A stretch of DNA of 18,347 nucleotides from Dehalococcoidia bacterium (GCA_030613665.1 JAUWLN010000012.1:1-18347), one strand, 5' to 3'. Numbered from the stretch's first letter, positions 8,217 through 15,479 are shown. A program made the numbers and translations. The notes: generated by a model from the letters alone, not told the origin.

Positions 8217-9728
8217 ATGGAGATTAAAGTCATCGCCGGTGATATTGCCGGTATTGACGCTGATGCTATCATCGTGAACCACTTCGAAGGGATGAAAAGC
8301 CCGGATGGGGAAACGGCCGCGGTAGACAGAGCACTCGGCGGCGCCGTCGCACAGCTTATCAAGCAGGGTGAAATAAAAGGAAAACTGAACGAGGTAACGA
8401 TGCTGCACAGCTTCGGCAAGCTGCCGGCTGCCCGCGTGGTGGTGGTCGGGTTGGGCAAAAAGTCGGACCTCTCCGTCAATAAGGTGCGGGGGGCGGTGGC
8501 CGAGACCTGCCGCTGGCTGCGCGCCAGGGAAATAAGCACCATCGCCACCGTTCCGCAGGGAGCAAATATAAACAAAATCGGCCCCGGTGATGCCGCCCAG
8601 GCCATTGCCGAAGGCGCTCTGCTCGGGACCTATACATTCCGCAAGCACATGACCAAGAAAGAAGACCAGCCCGGTGAAATCAAACGGCTCTCCATTGTGG
8701 GCGCCAGCCGGTTAAAAGCGCAGCTTGGAAAGGGCACCGACAGGGGACGGATTATTTCCGAGGCGACCAACCTCGCCCGCGACATGGTCAATGAACCCGC
8801 CAATTACATGACGCCCACCGATATGGCAGAAACGGCTGCCAGACTGGCCCGGGAGCGGGGACTGGAAATAACCATACTTGACCTTGAGCAGATGAAAAAG
8901 CTGGGCATGGGCGGGATGCTGGGCGTCTCCCGGGGAAGCCGTCAGCCACCGAAATTCATGATACTGAACTATAAAGGCGGCACGGCAAAAGAACTGGATA
9001 TCGCCCTGGTGGGCAAAGGAATCACCTTTGACTCCGGCGGCATTTCCATAAAACCATCGGAGAAGCTTGAGGAAATGAAGGGAGACATGGCGGGAGGCGC
9101 GGCGGTCATCGCCGCGATGGTTGCCATCTCTCAGCTCAAACCCAAAATAAATGTGATGGCGCTCATTCCGGCAACGGAGAACCTGCCCGACGGCAACGCG
9201 CTCAAGCCGGGGGATGTCCTCACCGCCATGAACGGCAAGACGATGGAGATAATCTCCACCGACGCCGAAGGGAGACTGGTACTGGCCGATGCCTTGAGTT
9301 ATGCCAAAAAACACGGCGCCAGGAAAATGGTTGACGCCGCCACGCTGACCGGTGCCTGCCGCATCGCGCTGGGTGATATCTGCACCGGCGCTTTCGGCAA
9401 TAACCAAGAGCTAATTGACCGCATTATTGCCGCGGGCAATGAAGCCGGTGAGCTCGTCTGGCAGATGCCGATGTTTGACGAATACGGGGAGCAGAACAAG
9501 AGCGATGTGGCCGATGTTAAAAACGTCGGCGGCAGGTTAGCCGGAGCCATTACCGCCGCCAAATTTTTGGCCGAATTTGTCGATGACACCCCTTGGGTAC
9601 ACCTGGATATCGCCGGCACCAGCCTGACTGATAAAGAGCGCGGCTACCAGATAAAAGGGGCTACCGGCGTGCCGGTGCGGACACTGGTCAATCTGGTTGT
9701 CTCCCTGGCACAGAAGCCGTCAAAATAG
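8217..9728 (+). CDS. pepA: Leucyl aminopeptidase, M17 family (cytosol aminopeptidase)
   Basis: This is a two-metal aminopeptidase that removes N-terminal residues from peptides in the cytoplasm, usually as a hexamer. The 503-aa length is normal. The N-terminal macro-like domain covers about 1-165 and the catalytic domain about 180-495. Metal-binding and catalytic motifs are VGKGITFDSGG (catalytic Lys near residue 267), MKGDMAGGAAV and STDAEGRLVLADAL (Asp/Glu pair and catalytic Arg near 349-353), then DAATLTGAC and WVHLDIAGT. A strong AAAGGAGAT site sits just before the ATG. It is flanked by the kinase gene 15 nt upstream and a UPF0173 hydrolase gene 20 nt downstream, suggesting an operon. Some PepA proteins also bind DNA, but nothing here argues for that. 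Confidence 0.97.
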   Translation: MEIKVIAGDIAGIDADAIIVNHFEGMKSPDGETAAVDRALGGAVAQLIKQGEIKGKLNEVTMLHSFGKLPAARVVVVGLGKKSDLSVNKVRGAVAETCRWLRAREISTIATVPQGANINKIGPGDAAQAIAEGALLGTYTFRKHMTKKEDQPGEIKRLSIVGASRLKAQLGKGTDRGRIISEATNLARDMVNEPANYMTPTDMAETAARLARERGLEITILDLEQMKKLGMGGMLGVSRGSRQPPKFMILNYKGGTAKELDIALVGKGITFDSGGISIKPSEKLEEMKGDMAGGAAVIAAMVAISQLKPKINVMALIPATENLPDGNALKPGDVLTAMNGKTMEIISTDAEGRLVLADALSYAKKHGARKMVDAATLTGACRIALGDICTGAFGNNQELIDRIIAAGNEAGELVWQMPMFDEYGEQNKSDVADVKNVGGRLAGAITAAKFLAEFVDDTPWVHLDIAGTSLTDKERGYQIKGATGVPVRTLVNLVVSLAQKPSK

Positions 9729-9748
9729 CATAAAACAGGAGGTATAAG

Positions 9749-10390
9749 ATGAAGATAAAGTGGCTGGGACACGCATCTTTCCTCATCACCTCGGACAGCG
9801 GCACAAAGATTATAACTGACCCCTATATTCCTGACGACAGGCTCCACTATGGCGAGATAAATGAATCCGCAGACGCCGTTACCGTAAGCCATGACCATTT
9901 CGACCACGGCAATGTTGCCGCCGTAAAAGGTGCTCCCCAGGTGGTAAAGGGCGATGCCGAAATCAAAGGCATCAAATTCAAGGGCATTGCCACCTTCCAC
10001 GACGCCAGCGGGGGGAAGGAACGGGGCAGCAATACCGTATTCTGCTTCGAGGTCGACGGGGTAGAGGTATGCCATCTCGGCGACCTGGGCCACGAGCTGA
10101 CCACCGAGCAGGCGGCACAGGCAGGCGCCATAGACGTGCTCCTGTTGCCGGTGGGCGGCTTTTTTACCATTGATGCCGCCGTTGCCGGCCGGGTTGTAGA
10201 GCAACTCAAACCCAGGGTGGTCATTCCCATGCACTTCAAGAACAGCAAGTGTGACTTCCCGATAGCCGGCGTGGAGGAATTCCTGCGCGGCAAGAGTGAT
10301 ACCAGGCAACCCGATGCCAGTGAAGTCGAATTCAGGGCAGGAGCGATGCCCCCGACCACTCAAATTATCGTGCTGAAGCCAGCACTGTAA
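9749..10390 (+). CDS. UPF0173 metal-dependent hydrolase (metallo-beta-lactamase fold)
   Basis: This 213-aa protein has the metallo-beta-lactamase fold of the UPF0173/YtkL group. The metal site is complete: HDHFDH (H48, H50, D52, H53), H109 in CHLGDLGH, and a distal H162 in PMHFKNSK. The N-terminal MKIKWLGHASFLI and GTKIITDPYI are typical of this group, as is VGGFFTIDAAVA. The physiological substrate is not established. The ribosome site is excellent (AGGAGG ending at 9742, 6 nt before the ATG). It lies between pepA and ilvC in the same direction with short gaps (20 and 42 nt). Confidence 0.95.
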   Translation: MKIKWLGHASFLITSDSGTKIITDPYIPDDRLHYGEINESADAVTVSHDHFDHGNVAAVKGAPQVVKGDAEIKGIKFKGIATFHDASGGKERGSNTVFCFEVDGVEVCHLGDLGHELTTEQAAQAGAIDVLLLPVGGFFTIDAAVAGRVVEQLKPRVVIPMHFKNSKCDFPIAGVEEFLRGKSDTRQPDASEVEFRAGAMPPTTQIIVLKPAL

Positions 10391-10432
10391 AGGACATCTA
10401 TTTGCATTTTCGTTTAAAGGAGGAACAAACAA

Positions 10433-11428
10433 ATGGCAAAAATGTATTATGACCAGGACGCGGACCTTTCCCTGCTGGATGGCAAGACCATCGGTATCAT
10501 CGGTTACGGCAGCCAGGGCCATGCGCAGGCTCTGAACCTGCGTGACAGCGGCTGCAAGGTGCTTGTTGCCGATGCGCCCGGCAGTGCTGCCTGGAAAGCC
10601 GCGGAAAAGGCCGGTTTTAACGTATCGGAGGCTGCTGACGTGGCCGAAAAAGCAGCTATCATCGTCTTGCTTGCCCCCGATGAACTTCAACCTCAGATTT
10701 ACCGCCAGTCAATTGAACCGCAACTGGCCGCCGGCAAAACACTGCAGTTTGCCCATGGCTTCAATATCTACTATCACCAGATTGTGCCTCCATCCACCAT
10801 TGACGTTACCATGGTCGCGCCCAAGATACACGGTATTCTGCTGCGCAAGCTCTACACCGAAAACCAGGGACCGCCGGGGAGCGTTGCCGTCCACCAGGAT
10901 AGCTCTGGAAAGGCGATGTCCATAGCGCTCGCTTATGCCAAAGCTATCGGCTGTACGCGGGGCGGGGTCGTGGAAACAACCTTTAAGGAAGAGACGGTTA
11001 CTGACATTTTCAACGAGCAGTGCGGGATTGGCGGCGGGGTAGTGGGTCTCTTAAAAGCGGGCTGGGAGGTCCTGGTTGAGTCCGGTTACAGCGAGGAGAC
11101 TGCTTACCTGGAACTGTTCCACGAGCTCAAAGGCGTTGCCGACCTTATCAACAGCTATGGCATCCCCGGCATGATACGTCGCTGCAGTCAGACGGCACAG
11201 TATGGAATGATGTCCCGCCAACGCAGAGTGATAGATGATTCGGTCAAGGAAAATATGCGGCAGCTACTTCGTGAGATTGAGGACGGAACCTTCGCCCATC
11301 AGTGGCTTCTTGAGGGTAGCATTGGCCACCCCAATTACCTCACCCTTCTGAGCATGGAAGACGAGCACGGTTCCGAAACAGCCGGTAAAGAACTGCGTGA
11401 GCTGATGCCCTGGCTGGCCAAACCGTAG
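10433..11428 (+). CDS. ilvC: Divergent class I ketol-acid reductoisomerase (KARI) homologue
   Basis: KARI converts acetolactate-type ketols to dihydroxy acids in valine/isoleucine synthesis, using Mg2+ and NAD(P)H. This 331-aa protein aligns along its whole length with class I KARI: GYGSQGHAQALNLRDSG (nucleotide-binding), FAHGFNI with H108, K131, metal ligands D191 and E195 (TDIFNEQ) and E227/E231 (LELFHE), and S252. Several near-invariant places differ. The PKGPGxxVR segment reads PKIHGILLR, so Pro133 is His. SNTAEYG reads SQTAQYG. The cofactor loop reads VADAPGSAAW, with Asp at 47 and Ala at 48, 52 and 53, where NADPH enzymes keep Arg48 and Ser53. This suggests altered cofactor preference and possibly an altered substrate. 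No ilvB, ilvN or leuA lies beside it. A strong AAAGGAGGA precedes the ATG. Confidence 0.88.
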   Translation: MAKMYYDQDADLSLLDGKTIGIIGYGSQGHAQALNLRDSGCKVLVADAPGSAAWKAAEKAGFNVSEAADVAEKAAIIVLLAPDELQPQIYRQSIEPQLAAGKTLQFAHGFNIYYHQIVPPSTIDVTMVAPKIHGILLRKLYTENQGPPGSVAVHQDSSGKAMSIALAYAKAIGCTRGGVVETTFKEETVTDIFNEQCGIGGGVVGLLKAGWEVLVESGYSEETAYLELFHELKGVADLINSYGIPGMIRRCSQTAQYGMMSRQRRVIDDSVKENMRQLLREIEDGTFAHQWLLEGSIGHPNYLTLLSMEDEHGSETAGKELRELMPWLAKP

Positions 11429-11434
11429 CAAAAC

Positions 11435-11458
11435 GAGGCGGAAATCAGCTTCCACCTC
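11435..11458. promoter_or_regulatory. Inverted repeat with GGAA-N6-TTCC core upstream of mobA
   Basis: GAGGCGGAA (11435-11443) and TTCCACCTC (11450-11458) are inverted with one mismatch around a 6-bp centre. The inner part, GGAA-N6-TTCC, equals the operator pattern known for archaeal NrpR. The repeat ends right next to the -35 box of the mobA promoter. It could also be a weak hairpin at the end of the ilvC mRNA, although no T-run follows. Confidence 0.45.
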
Positions 11459-11487
11459 TAGACGTACACCGAAGGTCATGGTAAAAT
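11459..11487 (+). promoter_or_regulatory. Promoter of the molybdenum-cofactor operon (extended -10)
   Basis: TAGACG (11459-11464, 4 of 6 to consensus) is followed after 17 bp by TAAAAT (11482-11487, 5 of 6), with a TG extension at 11479-11480. Transcription should start near G11494, only about 4 nt before the mobA ATG. Confidence 0.55.
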
Positions 11488-11497
11488 AAAATAGGGG

Positions 11498-12130
11498 ATG
11501 AGGCGGCGGGATTATTTTATTACATTGGAAATTAGCAGTATTGTTCTTGCCGGAGGCAAGAGTTTACGTTTAGGGCGCGATAAGGTTTTTGAAACCGTTG
11601 GCGACCGAATTTTGCTGGACATGGTAATAGATCAGGTAACTCTCCTCTCCCGTGAGACAATACTTGTAACCGCCAGCAATAACGTCCTGGTTAAATCTGA
11701 TAATTATTCCGGGTTAAAGACAGTGACCGATATTTATCCGGGTAGAGGTCCACTGGGTGGTGTTTACACTGGATTGATAACCTCAAGTTCATTCTGCAAC
11801 CTTGTAGTCGCCTCGGATATGCCCTTCTTAAATACGGCATTGTTACGCTATATGATGAAAGTTTTGGCCGATTTCGACCTTGTGGTACCCAGGGTGGGCA
11901 ATCTGGTAGAACCGCTGCACGCCATTTATACCAAGAACTGCCTGGAACCCATGGAACACCTGCTAAAGCAGGATAAATTATCGATACACCAGCTTTTCCC
12001 GATGGCCAGGACAAGATACCTGGAAGCCGACGAAATTGAGCCATTCGACCCCGAACACCTGAGCTTTTTTAATATCAACACCCGGTCCGACCTTCTCAAA
12101 GCAGAGGAAATCGCCAGAGGAATGAAATGA
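11498..12130 (+). CDS. mobA: Molybdenum cofactor guanylyltransferase MobA
   Basis: MobA attaches GMP from GTP to Mo-molybdopterin to form the MGD cofactor of DMSO-reductase-family enzymes. The 210-aa sequence has the nucleotidyltransferase signature IVLAGGKSLRLGRDK (15-29), TDIYPGRGPLGGVYTGL and the metal-binding VVASDMPFL. The first nine residues (MRRRDYFIT) are extra compared with the usual start just before SSIVLAGG. The ATG at 11498 follows the predicted transcription start by about 4 nt and has no spaced ribosome site. A TTG at 11525 (Leu10) is an alternative start but also lacks one. It overlaps moeA by 4 bp. Its place before moeA and mobB makes the cofactor role firm. Molybdenum enzymes served are not in this window. 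Confidence 0.92.
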   Translation: MRRRDYFITLEISSIVLAGGKSLRLGRDKVFETVGDRILLDMVIDQVTLLSRETILVTASNNVLVKSDNYSGLKTVTDIYPGRGPLGGVYTGLITSSSFCNLVVASDMPFLNTALLRYMMKVLADFDLVVPRVGNLVEPLHAIYTKNCLEPMEHLLKQDKLSIHQLFPMARTRYLEADEIEPFDPEHLSFFNINTRSDLLKAEEIARGMK

Positions 12131-13398
12131 TGATAAGCGTTGAAGAGGCCCTGGAAAAAGTACTCGGCTGTGTAGACATACTTGAAGCCGGGGAAACTCC
12201 ACTTCTGGAATCAATGGGGCAGGTACTGGCCGAAGCCATCATCTCCCATATAGATATACCGCCACTGGATAACGCCGCTATGGACGGCTATGCCCTGAAA
12301 GCCAGTGATACGCCTGGCGCCAGCGACCAGTCGCCGCGCATCCTGCACGTTATCGACACTGTTATCGCTGGTTCCATTTCCCAGCATCAGGTTACACCAG
12401 GCACAGCCATCCGCATTATGACCGGCGCGCCGGTGCCCGGAGGCGCCGATAGCGTTATTCGCTTTGAAGACACGGACGAAGCCCGGCGCCAGGGTTCAAG
12501 CTCTGGCGAAATCGGAATATTATGTGAAGTTAAACACGGCCTGAACATTCGGCGTGCCGGAGAGGATATCGCCCGGGGGGCAACCGTACTGAAGAAAGGC
12601 ACCGTCCTCAGGCCCGCTGAAATAGGTGTTCTGGCTTCACTGGGCATGAGCAAGATAAACGCTGTCCGCCGCCCGGTGGTGGCGGTCCTGGCCACCGGCA
12701 ACGAGCTCGTCCAGATTGACCAACCACTGCCTCCCGGCAAGATATACAACAGCAACACGTACAGTATCGCCTCTCTGGTCAAGCGTTATGGGGGTGTCCC
12801 CAAAATAATTGGCATTGCCTTTGATAGCGAGGCATCGCTGCTGGATAAACTTCGCCAGGGACTTGACGCCGATATGCTGATTACCAGCGGCGGAGTATCC
12901 GCCGGTGACTACGATATGGTGAAAGACGTCCTGGCCAGCGAAGGTGAAATAACCTTCTCGACGGTGCGGATGAAGCCGGGCAAGCCGCTGGCATTCGGCA
13001 CGCTCAAGGGGATGGACGGAAACGGCAACCCGCGAAGAGTGCCCCACCTCGGACTCCCCGGCAACCCGGTCAGCTCCATGATCACCTTCGAGCTCTTCGC
13101 CCGTCCGGCAATGCTGAAGATGATGGGAAAAAAGAACCTGGCCAAGCCGGTGGTTGAAGCCGTGCTGGAAGAGCCCGCGGTCAATACCGACGGCCGCCGT
13201 CTGTATATTCGGGCGATTGTCACCAAAAGCGATGGCCGGTACCACGCCCACCTTACCGGGCCCCAGGGCTCGGGGATTCTCACTTCAATGAGCCTGGCCA
13301 ACGGCCTGGTGATTGTTCCCGAAGACACGGCAGGCGCCAAAGCCGGCGAGACGGTCAAGGTTATCCTGCTGGGCTGGGATGACGAGGATAATATTTAA
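12127..13398 (+). CDS. moeA: Molybdopterin molybdenumtransferase MoeA
   Basis: MoeA inserts molybdate into adenylylated molybdopterin to give active molybdenum cofactor. The 423-aa protein has the usual domain order. It begins with DNAAMDGYAL (about 49-58), then RIMTGAPVPGGADSVIRFEDT and RAGEDIARG. The MogA-like core follows with ATGNELV, PPGKIYNSNTY, TSGGVSAGDYDMVKD, MKPGKPLAFG and GLPGNPVSSMITFE, and the C-terminal beta domain starts near 340. AGAGGA lies 5 nt before the ATG at 12127. A second ATG (12130) is at 8 nt, so the true start may be either. It overlaps the mobA stop, which implies coupled translation, and mobB follows after 17 nt. MoeA-like proteins can also serve tungsten; that cannot be told from the sequence. 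Confidence 0.97.
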   Translation: MMISVEEALEKVLGCVDILEAGETPLLESMGQVLAEAIISHIDIPPLDNAAMDGYALKASDTPGASDQSPRILHVIDTVIAGSISQHQVTPGTAIRIMTGAPVPGGADSVIRFEDTDEARRQGSSSGEIGILCEVKHGLNIRRAGEDIARGATVLKKGTVLRPAEIGVLASLGMSKINAVRRPVVAVLATGNELVQIDQPLPPGKIYNSNTYSIASLVKRYGGVPKIIGIAFDSEASLLDKLRQGLDADMLITSGGVSAGDYDMVKDVLASEGEITFSTVRMKPGKPLAFGTLKGMDGNGNPRRVPHLGLPGNPVSSMITFELFARPAMLKMMGKKNLAKPVVEAVLEEPAVNTDGRRLYIRAIVTKSDGRYHAHLTGPQGSGILTSMSLANGLVIVPEDTAGAKAGETVKVILLGWDDEDNI

Positions 13399-13415
13399 CT
13401 GACGGGTAATAGGAC

Positions 13416-14063
13416 ATGCCTTTTATTGTCTCTATTGTAGGAAAGTCAGACTCGGGCAAGACGACCCTGCTTGAAGCCCTGATAAAGGTTCTCAAGCAAC
13501 GCGGCCGCCGTATAGCCGTTATCAAACACGCCGCTGATGCCTTTGAGTTTGATACGCCAAACAAAGATAGCTGGCGTTTCAGCCAGGCGGGCAGTGAGGT
13601 ATCAGCGATAAGTTCAAAAGACAGGCTGGCTGTCATCCGGCGCCTGGAAAATGACCCGGACCCACAGACTCTGGCTCAATACGCCGGGGCGGATTGCGAC
13701 CTCGTCCTTACGGAAGGATTTAAGCAGTATCCCTATCCCAAGATTGAAATCATTCGCGGCGACCAGGGGTCTGACCTGGTCAGCCCGCCGGAGCAACTGC
13801 TGGCAATTGTCACCGATAAACCGCTCGATGTTAATGTGCCGCAGTTCACCAGCAAGGCAGTCGCCGAAATTGCCGATTTAATTGAGCAGAAATACCTGGC
13901 CAGCACGGAAGATAGCGTTGACCTGTATGTTGATGGCACATACGTGCCACTGGATAAGGCAGGCAGAAATTTGCTGCTCAGGACTCTGGCGGCCATAGGC
14001 TCAGGATTGAAAAAATTCGACCAGCTGCCAAGGTTGAGCATCTTTATGAGGAGAAAATCTTGA
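13416..14063 (+). CDS. mobB: MobB, molybdopterin-guanine dinucleotide adaptor, with C-terminal extension
   Basis: MobB is a GTP-binding partner of MobA in making the MGD cofactor. The P-loop is GKSDSGKTTLL (8-18), followed by IAVIKHAADAFEFDTPNKDSW (the conserved KH and D-x-D region) and the Walker-B-like DLVLTEGFK (about 96-104). The protein is 215 aa, longer than the minimal family form of roughly 160-175. Residues about 167-215 form an extra segment, DLYVDGTYVPLDKAGRNLLLRTL, then LKKF. This resembles tails seen on MobB of other anaerobes; its role is unknown. It starts 17 nt after moeA and overlaps the DUF362 gene by 4 bp (TTGA). Confidence 0.92.
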   Translation: MPFIVSIVGKSDSGKTTLLEALIKVLKQRGRRIAVIKHAADAFEFDTPNKDSWRFSQAGSEVSAISSKDRLAVIRRLENDPDPQTLAQYAGADCDLVLTEGFKQYPYPKIEIIRGDQGSDLVSPPEQLLAIVTDKPLDVNVPQFTSKAVAEIADLIEQKYLASTEDSVDLYVDGTYVPLDKAGRNLLLRTLAAIGSGLKKFDQLPRLSIFMRRKS

Positions 14064-14791
14064 TATTCGAGTCCGATGATTTCACGTTTAAACCGCCAAC
14101 CGTGGTCTCAAGGGCGCGCCGGGTTTTAATCAAGCCGAACGCCTCACATATGGATGCATACCCGGTTTCAACGAGCAAAGGCATGCTGGCAACGCTCATC
14201 AAGGGTATCCGCCGGGTCAGTGATGCCGATATCCTTATTCTGGATGGTACACCCGAGGGCGAACCGGTTTACCCGGTATATCAGGCCCTTGGTTATGACT
14301 TCCCACGGGTATTGACCATGGATGTCAAAGACTGTGTCTGGGTTGAGGTGGACAATCCCCTCCCCAAGCCCCTGGCCATACCCACATTCTGGGTACCCAA
14401 CGTCATTCTTTCCAGCGATTACCTGATATCCGTAGCTCCTCTGAAGATAATCAAGGGCAGCTGCCGTCTCAGTATTATGAACCTTCTTTCGCTGCTGCCC
14501 TACAGCAAGTACCATGACGAGGCTTCCAACGGCTGTAGTGCGTTATATAACCTGGACATCGATAGAGTCATCGCTGACCTCTACTTCACCCTTCCCTTCG
14601 ACCTGGGAATTATCGAAGCGCGAAATAAGCTGGTCGGCGAAGATGACACCTCTCGTACCGAGGCCGAAGAATATGGCAAGATATTTATCGGCGAGCCTTA
14701 CGAGGTAGACCGCGAAGTATGCGAAACGCTTGGGTTGAAGACACCCTATCTGGACCTGATTAAAACGGCGAAAGTAGACCTTGAGACATAG
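14060..14791 (+). CDS. DUF362 domain protein in the molybdenum-cofactor operon
   Basis: This 243-aa protein resembles DUF362/COG2006. It has RVLIKPNAS (21-29), PVSTSKGMLATLIKGIRRVSDADILILDGTPEG (36-67) and a middle part typical of the family (YLISVAPLKII). No ferredoxin-like cysteine cluster is present, unlike some members. The start is TTG at 14060. It overlaps the mobB stop and has a clear GAGGAG (14047-14052) at 7 nt, so the unusual start is well supported. The function is unknown. Its position after mobA-moeA-mobB suggests a role near molybdenum-cofactor or redox-enzyme maturation (inference). Confidence 0.82.
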   Translation: MIFESDDFTFKPPTVVSRARRVLIKPNASHMDAYPVSTSKGMLATLIKGIRRVSDADILILDGTPEGEPVYPVYQALGYDFPRVLTMDVKDCVWVEVDNPLPKPLAIPTFWVPNVILSSDYLISVAPLKIIKGSCRLSIMNLLSLLPYSKYHDEASNGCSALYNLDIDRVIADLYFTLPFDLGIIEARNKLVGEDDTSRTEAEEYGKIFIGEPYEVDREVCETLGLKTPYLDLIKTAKVDLET

Positions 14792-14810
14792 ATAGGCCTT
14801 CCCTGACGGC

Positions 14811-14906
14811 ATGACAAAAGACGATATCTCCCGCACGTCAGCGGAGATCTTGCTCCGCCTGCTGAAGTATGACCGCTACTACGGGTTTTACCCGGTGACT
14901 GACTAA
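14811..14906 (+). CDS. Possible 31-aa small ORF after the DUF362 gene
   Basis: An ATG at 14811, 20 nt after the DUF362 stop, opens a 31-codon frame ending in TAA at 14904-14906. The product reads MTKDDISRTSAEILLRLLKY and continues with DRYYGFYPVTD. Third codon positions look GC-rich, as in the neighbours. No good ribosome site is visible. The DNA also contains two mutually exclusive hairpins sharing GCGGAG (14841-14846): one with the upstream ATCTCCCGC, the other with CTCCGC (14853-14858). It may be a real small protein, a remnant, or structured 3' RNA. It overlaps the end of acyP by 3 bp. Confidence 0.35.
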   Translation: MTKDDISRTSAEILLRLLKYDRYYGFYPVTD

Positions 14907-15184
14907 TATCTGACTCTGAACCCTGAGTGGTCACCCGTATACTCAGACCAGTTAACATCCATCCCGTCCACTATAGCGGTCGGCGGTCCCACTTCTAAAT
15001 ATCCGACCAGCTTTTCCACATGCTCCCGCTCGCCCTCAGCCACCACTTCCACAGCATCAGAGGGCAGATTACGCACGTAACCCACCAGGCCGAGCCGCTG
15101 CGCATGTTCCTCTACAAAAGTCCGAAAAAACACTCCCTGGACTCGACCGTGAACAACTGCACGCATGGAAACAGAGTCTTCCAT
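14903..15184 (-). CDS. acyP: Acylphosphatase
   Basis: Acylphosphatase hydrolyses acyl phosphates in the cytoplasm. The family signature VHGRVQGVFFR (phosphate-binding loop and Arg), followed by GLVGYVRNLPSDAVEVVAEGE with the catalytic Asn, is complete. From the ATG at 15184 the protein is 93 aa, the usual size. Other starts are TTG 15196, TTG 15190, GTG 15187 and ATG 15166. AGGA (minus strand, 15200-15197) stands 6 nt before TTG 15190 and 12 nt before ATG 15184, so the start is not certain. Upstream on the same strand lies the remnant of a radical SAM gene, whose stop codon is about 18 nt away. It is the last gene of the rnc strand cluster and converges with the molybdenum operon. Confidence 0.92.
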   Translation of the reverse strand: MEDSVSMRAVVHGRVQGVFFRTFVEEHAQRLGLVGYVRNLPSDAVEVVAEGEREHVEKLVGYLEVGPPTAIVDGMDVNWSEYTGDHSGFRVRY

Positions 15185-15202
15185 CACCAACGACAATCCT
15201 GT

Positions 15203-15479
15203 TTAAATATGCAGAGAAATCCGTCCATCAAGGCAGTTTAAACCAGAGCGCTGTGTCAGTTCAATCGCTGCCGAGAATTCTTCTCCGGTTATCGGGCGCG
15301 ATATCGGCGGGTAATCACACGACTACCTCATCGGTCGTATGGCACTGACCGCTTTCACCTTCCAGGCGATTGACCCCGCAGTTGCGGGCACAGAGACGAC
15401 ACCGGACAAGAAGTGACCGGGCTTTTTCCACCCTGGTTCTGAGCTCCCCGGTTCGGTAAAGGTGCTGGTAAGCAGCTAC
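15203..15479 (-). pseudogene. Remnant of a PflA-like radical SAM gene (COG1313 type), core deleted
   Basis: On the minus strand, 15479-15318 reads as a typical N-terminus of PflX/COG1313 radical SAM proteins: YQHLYRTGELRTRVEKARSL, then CRLCARNCGVNRLEGESGQC with cysteines in CxxCxxxC and C spacing. It hits TGA at 15317-15315. Shifted by one base, 15316-15203 reads YPPISRPITGEEFSAAIELT and continues to a natural stop TAA, resembling the C-terminus of the same family. The roughly 200-residue central barrel with the CxxxCxxC cluster is missing. No ATG opens the N-terminal frame, which overlaps the end of the preceding 51-aa gene; an in-frame GTG at 15431 could make a 38-residue peptide. I read this as a gene that lost its core by deletion. 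Confidence 0.75.

Noticed and set aside
7731..8648. Long minus-strand open frame (305 codons) opposite the kinase and pepA genes
   Set aside because: It is antisense to two well-recognised proteins, has no family features or ribosome site, and its composition (many His, Phe, Gly) is typical of a shadow frame.
9644..10690. Long minus-strand open frame (348 codons) opposite pepA end, UPF0173 and ilvC start
   Set aside because: The plus strand carries three clear genes with strong ribosome sites across this span; the antisense product shows no recognisable domain.
12637..13251. Minus-strand frame (204 codons) inside moeA
   Set aside because: It is a shadow of the MoeA core, which has all its family motifs on the plus strand.
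14882..14894. Hairpin CGGGT-TTT-ACCCG as terminator between convergent genes
   Set aside because: No T-run on either side, and the pairing is only 5 bp; too weak to call.
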